Notes under the pieces: model-generated
What the model was told of the DNA's origin: nothing
Seen by the model: the letters and a program-made list of their open reading frames with translations, nothing else
Databases searched by the model: none
In this document: one piece after another, positions 44,501 through 51,540 of the stretch
Layout of the letters: every line of letters begins with the position of its first letter
Position numbering within the stretch: the first letter of the stretch is position 1
Program-made: the position numbers and the translations under genes
Assembly: GCF_008727875.1 (NCBI RefSeq)
Contig: NZ_VTWS01000001.1
Coordinates: 1,426,001-1,490,000, forward strand
DNA from: Larkinella humicola
GTDB taxonomy: Bacteria; Bacteroidota; Bacteroidia; Cytophagales; Spirosomataceae
Reading direction: 5' to 3'
Length of the DNA stretch: 64,000 nucleotides

Positions 44501-44770
44501 GTTGCTGCTGCCGAGTGCGCTGTTTGATGAAATGGTCCGAATGCCTTCGATGCTGTTGAGCGATTTTTCAATCGGCTCCGTAATCTGTGACTCGATAATT
44601 TCCGGATTGGCACCGACGTAACTGGTCCGGACCGAAATAATCGGCGGATCAATAGCCGGATATTCCCGAACGCCCAAAAATGTAAAGCCAATGACACCGA
44701 AAAGGATGATGACAATCGACATAACCATGGCGAAAACCGGTCGCCGAAGGCTTAATGAAGGTAGACTCAT
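41600..44770 (-). CDS. Hydrophobe/amphiphile-type RND efflux pump
   Basis: A 1056-residue inner-membrane pump of the AcrB-like RND group with 12 TM segments and two large periplasmic loops. Its N-terminus is MSLPSLSLRRPVFAMVMSIV. Family cues are the AIDPPIISVRTSYVGANPEI loop and the GLVVDDGIVVTENI TM4 segment. A run of eight glycines (VGRGGGGGGGG) lies near residue 663 in the second loop. It is likely to export organic molecules such as antibiotics or detergents. It forms a two-gene operon with the adaptor (12-base gap); no TolC gene is adjacent, so it must borrow one. The tail is long and acidic (RKSEELHEEEV). Confidence 0.93.
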   Translation of the reverse strand: MSLPSLSLRRPVFAMVMSIVIILFGVIGFTFLGVREYPAIDPPIISVRTSYVGANPEIIESQITEPIEKSLNSIEGIRTISSNSALGSSNITIEFELGADLERAANDVRDKVAQAQRQLPQDIDAPPVVSKADANSDPIIFMPIQSTTRNPMQLSDYAENVLQERLQTIPGVSQVMIYGLKRPAMRLWIDPSKLSAYRLTSQDIQDALTRQNVELPGGKIYGNNTELTVKAAGRLATEEDFNNLILRQTANQIVRFKDVGYAVLGPENEESAAKQNNASGAILVMIPQPGANYVAIADEFNKRLNDIKRELPPDIKILNGIDRTVFIRKSIEEVGETILLAFILVVIVIYLFFRDWLISIRPLIDIPVSLIGAFFVMYISGFSINVLTLLGIVLATGLVVDDGIVVTENIFKKIEGGMELKRAAKEGSEEIFFAVISTSATLAIVFLPVIFLQGFTGRLFREFGVVVASSVLISAFVSLTLTPVLSVKLVSKDHGKGSWFYQKTEPFYQWLDQSYRSSLTGFMGRRRWAFGLIAVCIALIFGIGSTLKSELAPLEDRGRVRIPITAPEGTSYEAMSRITDRVNQFVLDSIPEINFTFSVIAPGMSGSGAVNSGFVALNLIDSKDRKRSQQDITDFLSKNLKRFSEARMNATQEQTIQVGRGGGGGGGGLPVQFVIQNLNFEKLQQNLPKFMDEVQKDPTFQGFDVDLKFNKPELNLTIDREKATSLGVSVQDVAQTLQLALSNRRLAYFLMNGKQYQVIGQVARDDRDEPVDLASFYVRNNVGNLVQLDNLVKFAEVSSPPQVYHYNRFKSATVSAGLAPGKTIGDGVEAMQAIAARTLDDTFQTALSGSSRDYAEGSSNTMFAFLLALVLIYLILAAQFESFTDPFIIMLTVPLAIAGAVVSLWMFNQTLNIFSQIGIIMLVGLVTKNGILIVEFANEKRKEGMNKVEAAIEASALRLRPILMTSLVTAFGALPIAMGLGAAAKSRIPLGVVIVGGIMFSLALTLFVIPAMYSFMSRFKAVDNSAYEDHPQPLQPLPEPEKPVKRKSEELHEEEV

Positions 44771-44782
44771 TGGTGTAGTTCG

Positions 44783-45976
44783 TTAATTCATACTCGCACT
44801 ATTACCCGCTGCTGACCCTTGCTCCGGCTGCTTTTGACCCGTTAACCGATCAATTTTAGCCACTTTCACCGGGGCTTCAGGACGCAGGAAAATCAAACCG
44901 GTGGTTGCCACCGTATCCCCCTTCTGTAAGCCCTGCGTTATTTCGACCACGCTGGCGTTCCGTAATCCGATCTTCACATCTTTAAAAACCGCTTTCCCGT
45001 TTTCGATCACCACCACCTGGCTGCCGCGCGTTTGCGGAATCACCGACTGGGTTGGAACCACGAGTGCCTGGGAATTATTGATTACCAGACTCACCTTGGC
45101 GAACGTTCCGGGACGCAGGCTGGACGTATTGTTGGCTACCCGCGCCCGAATGCGCAGGTTCCGGGTGGCTTCTTCAACGCCCGGCTCGATGGCATACACC
45201 GATCCGTTAAACGTTTTGTCCAGACCGTCGACCTGAAACGAGATCACACTGCCCACTTTAACGGACGGACTGTATTTCTCGGGAACCGAAAAATCGAGCT
45301 TCATGGAATTGGTCTGTTGCAACCTGGCAATCAGTGTATTCGGACTCACTACAGCCCCTAAACTCACATTCCGTAAACCAATGGTTCCGGAAAAAGGTGC
45401 CTGGATTTCGGTTCGGCGAAGCGCGGCTTTCGTCACCTCGATGTCGGCCAGCGTTCCTTTCAGGTTCGTCACAATGATGTCGTATTCCTGTTGGCTAATA
45501 CCGCCCCGTTGCAGCAGTTGTTTGTTGCGTTCTTCAATGCGCCGGTTATTTTCTTCAAGCGACCTTAGCTTCAACAATTGAGCTTGTAAATCACCGTCGT
45601 ACAGTTTCACCAGCAATGTACCCTGCTTAACGGCCCGTCCCTCCTGAATGTTTAATTGAACAATTCTTCCCGAGATTTCGGGGTAGATATCCACCTGCTC
45701 AGAAGCCAGCAGGGAACCCGTAGCCACTACTTCATCTTTCAGATTCTGGGAAGTAACCACAAAAACATTGACCGCCGTGGGGCCACCACCGCCCGCGCGG
45801 CCGCCACCCTGCCCGGAAGGAGCCCCTCCCCGACCGCCACCGGCCGATTCGCCCGGTTGCTTTTTATAAAACTTGTTGTAATAGATGATGCCGCCCAAAA
45901 CCAGCACCACCAAAATAATAGCAATCCACCTTTTCACAGAGATCGTAAGTTGAATCGGACGCGGTATTGCGCCCAT
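44783..45976 (-). CDS. RND adaptor protein with Gly-rich linker
   Basis: A 397-residue membrane-fusion protein with an N-terminal TM anchor (about 14-33) rather than a lipobox. A Gly-rich linker (about 38-66, with GGGRGG and GGGGP) precedes the lipoyl and coiled-coil parts (VDIYPEISGRIVQLNIQEG, NRRIEERNKQLLQRGGISQQ, RTEIQAPFSGTIGLRNVSLG). It is the first gene of the operon and forms a complex with the AcrB-like pump whose gene starts 12 bases downstream. Confidence 0.9.
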   Translation of the reverse strand: MGAIPRPIQLTISVKRWIAIILVVLVLGGIIYYNKFYKKQPGESAGGGRGGAPSGQGGGRAGGGGPTAVNVFVVTSQNLKDEVVATGSLLASEQVDIYPEISGRIVQLNIQEGRAVKQGTLLVKLYDGDLQAQLLKLRSLEENNRRIEERNKQLLQRGGISQQEYDIIVTNLKGTLADIEVTKAALRRTEIQAPFSGTIGLRNVSLGAVVSPNTLIARLQQTNSMKLDFSVPEKYSPSVKVGSVISFQVDGLDKTFNGSVYAIEPGVEEATRNLRIRARVANNTSSLRPGTFAKVSLVINNSQALVVPTQSVIPQTRGSQVVVIENGKAVFKDVKIGLRNASVVEITQGLQKGDTVATTGLIFLRPEAPVKVAKIDRLTGQKQPEQGSAAGNSASMN

Positions 45977-46064
45977 TGAGAAAGTTGTATCAAACCGTGT
46001 GCCTACTGTCGGAATCTGATTTTTCAGCTAACTTAGCACCGAAATTACTCCATTACAACAAGCC

Positions 46065-46451
46065 ATGACAGTTGAAGAATACATTAATCGACAAACACCC
46101 GAAATTCATCGCTTATTAGACCAAATACGTCGATTAATCCTGGAAGCATCCCCTAAAGTTCAGGAAAAAATTAGCTGGGGAGTACCCTTTTATTTCCATA
46201 AAGGCCATTTGTGTTACCTCAATCCGCTCCGAACACCGGAGGTCGCCATCGATCTTTGTTTCCTGAGAGGCTACGAATTAGCCAATGAACAGGGCGCGCT
46301 TGAAGGCCGGGGCCGCCGAACGGTCAAGTCACTAATTGTGCAGGCTGACTCCATAAACGAAGACCTGATTCGGGAATTGCTGCAGGAAGCGATTCTGCTC
46401 AATGAAACCTCCAAGGAAAAACCGGCCATCTTTCATAAAAAGAGAGGGTGA
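46065..46451 (+). CDS. DUF1801 domain protein
   Basis: A 128-residue protein of the DUF1801 (YdhG/YdeI-like) family: MTVEEYINRQTPEIHRLLDQ, SPKVQEKISWGVPFYFHKG and EVAIDLCFLRG are family-typical. It has no signal peptide. Function unknown; the fold is a small alpha/beta domain related to the SufE/phosphonate-binding-like groups in published structures. It is divergent from the RND adaptor and stands alone. It ends just before a long repeat. Confidence 0.82.
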   Translation: MTVEEYINRQTPEIHRLLDQIRRLILEASPKVQEKISWGVPFYFHKGHLCYLNPLRTPEVAIDLCFLRGYELANEQGALEGRGRRTVKSLIVQADSINEDLIRELLQEAILLNETSKEKPAIFHKKRG

Positions 46452-46480
46452 TTGTGCCAGAGCCGGATACTATATCGTTG

Positions 46481-46602
46481 CCGGACCGGGGGTGCAACCC
46501 CCGGTTATCCATACTTAACACCTTCGGTGTTACCAGTAAGCTCCCTATCGTTTACAACCCTTGGAGGGTTAAGTATGGATAACCGGAGGTGCAACCCTCG
46601 GT
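46481..46602. repeat. GC-rich long inverted repeat, family D (2)
   Basis: GGGGG-TGCAA-CCCCC (46488-46502) is a hairpin. CCGGTTATCCATACTTAAC (46501-46519) is perfectly inverted at 46568-46586, a 19-bp arm, with CACCTTCGGTG inside and a further GTGCAACC after. The word GGTTATCC is shared with 3142-3186, and GTGCAACCC recurs. Confidence 0.85.
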
Positions 46603-46621
46603 CAAGCCTGTGCTGGGGCAG

Positions 46622-46674
46622 ACGCCTATGCTCGACGGCCACTCCTAGGCTAGACCATACGCCTGTGCTCGACG
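46622..46674 (+). repeat. Short direct repeats after the family D element
   Basis: ACGCCTATGCTCGACG (46622-46637) and ACGCCTGTGCTCGACG (46659-46674) differ at one position. A degenerate third copy (GCCTGTGCTGGGG) precedes them. No coding potential. Confidence 0.6.
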
Positions 46675-46736
46675 CCTACTTGATGACCCGTTTGTAGTTA
46701 GCCGCACCCTTTCACATTCATCATTTTATAGTTCAA

Positions 46737-49697
46737 CTACCGGCCACACAATTTCCGATACTCACACCATTCGCAAATCTTTTTGTCGCTGGTTTTCTGG
46801 AACGGCTGGCCGGGGTCGAACAAATCCGCGATGAGTTTACGGAGGTGCACTTCCGTTTCAACCACGAATTCTTCGGGCGTGCCCAGATGCAGTTTGTTCT
46901 CCATGAAACCGCCTTCCATGTTGCGGAACGAATAAAAACCGGCTACCACCCGGGTGTTCGTACCGTCGATCCATTCGCTGCCAAACTGCAATCCCTTGTT
47001 TTGCAGCATCTTTTTGTACACCAGATACTGGTATAACCACAACTGCCGGGCCTTGTCTTTCTGGGCGTCGGTCAGCAGGAGTTCCATCGTTTTGACGTCG
47101 GCATCCCGGGCTTCGATTTTCCCGGTTTTGTAATCGGCCACCCGAATCAGCACCGTACCGTCGGGTTGGCGAAGCCGCTCGACCCGGTCAATTTTCCCGG
47201 CAATCCGGATGCGTAAGGGACCGATGGCGGTTTCGACCTCCAGCTCGGTATCCCATTCTTCTTCCGTTTGCAACACTTCCAGATTCTTCCCGTAGCGCTC
47301 CATCTGCAGGGCATTAAACCGTACCATCAGGTCTTCCGCCACCTTGTAGAGCAGGCGATTCATGCCCGATTCGGTCACCCGGTTTACAAACGCTTCTTCG
47401 TATTTCAGCTTCAATTTTTCGACAACCCGTTCGGTCGTCACCTCCGCTCCCACCATGCGGTATTCCTGATCAAGGGCTTCCAGCGTGTTGTGAATCCACT
47501 GCCCGAATTCAGCGGCATCCATTTCATCGCTCACCTCATCGTCTTCCTGCATGCTGATTACCCGGCTGAAATAATACTTGAGCGAACAACTCATGAAATT
47601 ATTCAGCGAGGTGGGGTACATTCCACCAAACACCCGATTTTTGGCCGAACTGAATTTCCCCATCAGATCCTCCCGCAGTTTCGCCAGAATTGCATCACTC
47701 TTCGGAATTTCGAGCGTATCGTAGGGTAACAAAGCCAATTTTTGATCGGCCGCCTTGCCAAATCGTACAGTAGGATAGCTGATGGTTACATTACCCCCGG
47801 AAGCCGGAACCAATTCGTGTTCGATCTGGCGGATAAACCGGCTTTTCTCGCCTTTGCTGGTCCCGTACGCATCGGCCGAAGTAACATAGAGCAGCGAGAC
47901 TTTTCTGGCCCGCTGCAACAACCGGTAGAAGTGATACGACATCACCGATTCCTGATCCTGGTAGGTCGGCAAACCGACTTCCACACAGGCATCGAACGGA
48001 ATCAGGGAATTCAATTTCCGCGACTGGGGCAGGATTCCCTCGTTCACCGACAAAATAATCAGGTGCTCGAAATCCAGCGCCCGGGTTTCGAGCATCCCCA
48101 TCACCTGCAAAGCACTGCCCCCTTCGCTTTCAAACGGGATGCTGGTTTGCCGGATCAGTTCATACAGAAACTGCTTCAGGCTCTTGATCGTCACCAGTTC
48201 ATTCCGCTGTTCGCGTTCGAGCGTCGTTTCCAACTGGCGAAGCAGATTCTGAAATAAATACAGATATTCGGTTTCAATGGCGTCCTGCTGTTCGGTGTAG
48301 ACCTCCCGCAGCACCTCGATCAAAGCATAAAACTGGTGAATGACCACCAGCGGTTTATCGTCCGGCCAACGGCGGAACAACACCTGAAACAACGGGCTGT
48401 TTTCGCCCATCGCCAGCAACTGCTTTTCGTCCAGATACACCAGATTGTCCGTCGTGATGGTGTTGATGGCTTTCTGAACGACCCGGTTTGGCAACCCCGA
48501 CGACGATTTCAAACCCGTCAATTCATACTGCCGGATAAACGGGTGATTGAGAACTTTGACAACGTGCCGGTGGTTGAATTTGGGAATATAGATCGTGCCG
48601 CTACCGTCTTTCTTTTGAAAAGCTGCCACGGTGCGCTGCATTTCAAAAAGGGCATCGACCAGCGTAAACAGGTGCGAATTCTGCAACGAAAGCCCCATCG
48701 TCACGTTCAGATCCGTCACTGAGCCACCCATCGAATACAAAACCGGTAACAACAAGGTTTCGTCGCCCAGAATCAAGGCCGTGGTGCCGGCATCGGTTTC
48801 AGAATCGGCATGCTGCCGGTAAATCTGGCTGGCGACTTTGGCCTGCATGCTGGCATTCGGAACGCCGATGACCTGAATGTGTTTGGGCGTTTCGGTGAGT
48901 CCATTTCCTTCCCAGGTCCAGGGGCCACTCCAGCCGTCCCGTTTGTAGTTCCGCAGCATCTTCCCGGCTTCCTGCCGCTTCGACTGCATGTAATACGCGT
49001 CGGTATCCCACAGCATTTCGGCTTTCTGCGCCTTCAGGAGCGTTTTTACAATCTGCTCTTCCGAACGACTCAGGGCGTTGAATCCCACGAAATACAGTTT
49101 TTCATACGCCGGATTGTCGCGCACCAGGTCTTCCACCTGATTGGCCAGCAACCGGTAGGCCATGCCCCGGTACGCCCAGCCTTTCGACAAAAGCCGCTCG
49201 TGCAGAGCCTCGTAGGCGGTTTGCAGGTTTTCGAAGAGCTTAAAATACCGCTGCGTTCCGACGGTTTCGAGTTTGGCTCCCCCCCGGCCATCGGGCAAAT
49301 CGAGCCGCCAGCGTTCGAGTGCTTTGGCCGCCGTCATGTAGCTGAATAGCTCGGAGGGCGAAATCATATACTGATCGATGCGGTCGAAATCGGTGAGCAG
49401 AATGCTCGCCCAGTTCAGAAACCGTCCAAATTCCAGCGTATCGTCAATCTCTTTGAAGACTTCGAACAGTTCGAACAACAGACTGACCGGGTCGATTTGC
49501 AGAACGCCCGCACTCTGCATGATGAAGTCGTCGACGGCCAGCACGTGGGGTGACAAAAACGGCGTGTCGGATTGCTGACTAAGGTGTTGCTGAAAGGTGG
49601 AAACCGCCCGGCGTGTCGGCACAATCACCCACACGTCGTCCATCCGCGTTTGATGGTTGCGGAAGATGTGTTGGGCCACTTGACGTAGGAATGACAT
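46737..49697 (-). CDS. AddB/PD-(D/E)XK nuclease-helicase-like protein
   Basis: A 986-residue protein resembling the AddB/RexB subunit of recombination nucleases. Its N-terminus (WVIVPTRRAVSTFQQHL) suggests a degenerate helicase domain. The C-terminal nuclease contains the VADYKTGK segment (near residue 856), and four cysteines fit the AddB 4Fe-4S site: SCSLKYYF (near 705) and CEWCEYRKLC near the end. It repairs double-strand breaks with an AddA-type partner that is not in this window. It stands alone, with repeats on both flanks. Confidence 0.87.
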   Translation of the reverse strand: MSFLRQVAQHIFRNHQTRMDDVWVIVPTRRAVSTFQQHLSQQSDTPFLSPHVLAVDDFIMQSAGVLQIDPVSLLFELFEVFKEIDDTLEFGRFLNWASILLTDFDRIDQYMISPSELFSYMTAAKALERWRLDLPDGRGGAKLETVGTQRYFKLFENLQTAYEALHERLLSKGWAYRGMAYRLLANQVEDLVRDNPAYEKLYFVGFNALSRSEEQIVKTLLKAQKAEMLWDTDAYYMQSKRQEAGKMLRNYKRDGWSGPWTWEGNGLTETPKHIQVIGVPNASMQAKVASQIYRQHADSETDAGTTALILGDETLLLPVLYSMGGSVTDLNVTMGLSLQNSHLFTLVDALFEMQRTVAAFQKKDGSGTIYIPKFNHRHVVKVLNHPFIRQYELTGLKSSSGLPNRVVQKAINTITTDNLVYLDEKQLLAMGENSPLFQVLFRRWPDDKPLVVIHQFYALIEVLREVYTEQQDAIETEYLYLFQNLLRQLETTLEREQRNELVTIKSLKQFLYELIRQTSIPFESEGGSALQVMGMLETRALDFEHLIILSVNEGILPQSRKLNSLIPFDACVEVGLPTYQDQESVMSYHFYRLLQRARKVSLLYVTSADAYGTSKGEKSRFIRQIEHELVPASGGNVTISYPTVRFGKAADQKLALLPYDTLEIPKSDAILAKLREDLMGKFSSAKNRVFGGMYPTSLNNFMSCSLKYYFSRVISMQEDDEVSDEMDAAEFGQWIHNTLEALDQEYRMVGAEVTTERVVEKLKLKYEEAFVNRVTESGMNRLLYKVAEDLMVRFNALQMERYGKNLEVLQTEEEWDTELEVETAIGPLRIRIAGKIDRVERLRQPDGTVLIRVADYKTGKIEARDADVKTMELLLTDAQKDKARQLWLYQYLVYKKMLQNKGLQFGSEWIDGTNTRVVAGFYSFRNMEGGFMENKLHLGTPEEFVVETEVHLRKLIADLFDPGQPFQKTSDKKICEWCEYRKLCGR

Positions 49698-49728
49698 TCG
49701 GGTTAATTATATAAGTAGACTGAAGAAA

Positions 49729-49841
49729 TTTACCCCGGAGGGGTGTCCTTCGATTTTAGATTAGCTTATTACGCCCCTCCGGGGCTAAGGAGACGAGACT
49801 TAGCGGCTTGGGCTATTAACAGTAAACCCCTCCGGGGTAAA
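49729..49841. repeat. CCCCTCCGGGG triple element, family D (3)
   Basis: TTTACCCCGGAGGGGT (49729-49744) is perfectly inverted at 49826-49841. A third copy (CGCCCCTCCGGGGCTAA) lies in the middle at 49772-49788. Each copy is itself near-palindromic. Confidence 0.85.
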
Positions 49842-49866
49842 AATAATCCGTTTATTACGATGACAT

Positions 49867-49948
49867 TGTTTAGGATTTCAAATTCACATTTATTTTCCTC
49901 CCCAACCGAAGCATCCCATTCGTCAGGTCCAAGCCAGAATCCTAAACA
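49867..49948. repeat. Inverted repeat upstream of the miaE end
   Basis: TGTTTAGGATT (49867-49877) is inverted at 49938-49948, with a 60-base spacer. It is AT-rich and of no clear family. Confidence 0.5.
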
Positions 49949-49996
49949 GCTTCGATAGACGATTTTTTCTAAGAACGTTCGTTTTGCTCCGTTAAT

Positions 49997-50584
49997 TCAA
50001 TGAAACCGGTCGGCCCGCACTTCCAGCGTTTTCATAATGGCCGCTTCGGTTTCCAGCAGTTCTTTCCAGCGTTTCCGGACCTTTTCTTTCGGATTGTATT
50101 CTTCGGCCAGTTCAATAAAATTCCGGTAATGTCCGGCTTCCGAAATCATCAGTTCGCGGTAGAATTTTTGCAGGTATTCGTCCGTCAGGTTTTCCGACAA
50201 CAGCTTGAAGCGTTCGGCGCTGCGGGCTTCGATGAGGGCATTCAACAGCAGCTTTTCCATCAACTGTTCGTTGCGGTCGCCGGGTTTTCGCAGAACCAGC
50301 AGCAACTGATTGACATACTCATCCTTACGCGGTTTACCCAGCGGAATATTTCGTTTGCGAAGTTCTTTCAGAACCCGCTGAAAATGCCCCCATTCTTCGG
50401 CCACGACGGGCGTCAGCACCTCCACCAGCTTTTCATGTTCGGGAAACTGAACGATCAGGGAGATGCACGACGATGCGGCTTTCTGTTCGCAAAAGGCGTG
50501 GTCGATCAGGATATCGCCGAGGTTCATTCGGGCAATATCGACCCAGCGCGGATCGGTAGGGAGTTCCAGGCCTAAAGTCGTCAT
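49997..50584 (-). CDS. miaE: tRNA-(ms2io6A)-hydroxylase
   Basis: A 195-residue diiron hydroxylase of the MiaE family, which hydroxylates the isopentenyl group of a modified adenosine next to tRNA anticodons. Family-typical segments are SCISLIVQFPEHEKLVEVL, EEWGHFQRVL, LLNALIEARSAERF and LMISEAGHYRNFI, with the E/H diiron ligands in EEWGH and SEAGH. ATG 50584 overlaps the upstream stop codon by one base (the gene before stops at TGA 50584-50586), so translation is likely coupled. The cluster order is lpxK, porin, DUF1835, miaE. Confidence 0.9.
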   Translation of the reverse strand: MTTLGLELPTDPRWVDIARMNLGDILIDHAFCEQKAASSCISLIVQFPEHEKLVEVLTPVVAEEWGHFQRVLKELRKRNIPLGKPRKDEYVNQLLLVLRKPGDRNEQLMEKLLLNALIEARSAERFKLLSENLTDEYLQKFYRELMISEAGHYRNFIELAEEYNPKEKVRKRWKELLETEAAIMKTLEVRADRFH

Positions 50585-51531
50585 CACAGCTCGATCAGTT
50601 TTTCGAGTTCCCGGTCCCACCGATACGGTGAATCCGGCGTTTGATAATAACCGCCCAGCCAGCGTTCCACCGGGTTGAGGACCCGGCGTCCGGCAATGAC
50701 ATCAGCACCAGCTTCGGTGAGGCTGACACCCGCTTCGGTGTATTCCCACAGTTTTCCGTTCAGTTGCCGGATGGTTTCCCCCACGCTCAGGTCCGTGATC
50801 CCATAGTCGCGGTCCTGCTGTAAAAACCGCCCGATCAGGCTGGCTTCCGGCATCGGCCCTTCCATCAGCGTCGCCGTCAGCATATGTTCAATCAGATTCA
50901 GGTTGTTTTCGGTAAACGGAAAACGCTGCAAATGCAGAATCAGGGCGTTTCGCAAAAACCGCAACCGGCCAAAATCCGTCTCCAGAAGTTGCTGAATCGC
51001 CAGCGGTTCCGGGCTGGCGTAAGCATTCCAAACCGCCCCGGCCACCTCCAGATCGTGACGCGTCAACGCATCGGCCTGTAAAAACAGGGTTGCCAACTGG
51101 GCTCCGTTCAGTTGGCCCATGCCTTTAAAAAACGGCTCCCCCGGGAAGGAATCGACCGAAACCTGCTTGATTTTAGTGGTTCCCAGTGGTTGCTGCGCCA
51201 GTTGGGCCAGCAAAAAAACCAGGTTGATCTGGCAGAACAAATCGTGCTCGAACCAGAGGTAGATTTCGTCGTAGTCGGTCGGAACGGCCAGTTTTTCAAA
51301 CGCCTGCACCACCCGCTGATCGTACTCAGAAGGCGCGTCATCCGTCACGTTGTGCCACGCCCGGCGGATGCGCCAAAGTTCGTGAACGGATTGAACATCC
51401 GCACTGACCGGCCCCTCCGACATCGCTTCCCGCCAGACCATGCGGTCGGTCTGGTCGGCATTTCCCAGAATGTTCGATTCGGCAAAGGCTTCGGCGGTTG
51501 CATCGCCGTTGAGGATGTGTAGTACTTTCAT
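50584..51531 (-). CDS. DUF1835 domain protein
   Basis: A 315-residue protein with a DUF1835 domain at the N-terminus (MKVLHILNGDATAEAFAESN, TDRMVWREAMSEGPV). The rest is helical. In the family, it occurs in firmicutes and Bacteroidota with no firm function. Its stop overlaps the miaE start by one base, and its start is 9 bases from the porin gene stop, so it belongs to the same transcript. Confidence 0.85.
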   Translation of the reverse strand: MKVLHILNGDATAEAFAESNILGNADQTDRMVWREAMSEGPVSADVQSVHELWRIRRAWHNVTDDAPSEYDQRVVQAFEKLAVPTDYDEIYLWFEHDLFCQINLVFLLAQLAQQPLGTTKIKQVSVDSFPGEPFFKGMGQLNGAQLATLFLQADALTRHDLEVAGAVWNAYASPEPLAIQQLLETDFGRLRFLRNALILHLQRFPFTENNLNLIEHMLTATLMEGPMPEASLIGRFLQQDRDYGITDLSVGETIRQLNGKLWEYTEAGVSLTEAGADVIAGRRVLNPVERWLGGYYQTPDSPYRWDRELEKLIEL

Positions 51532-51540
51532 AGTCAGGAC

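Noticed and set aside
46622-46674. Direct repeats read as a tRNA-like element
   Set aside because: No cloverleaf or CCA end can be drawn; the match is limited to two 16-base copies.
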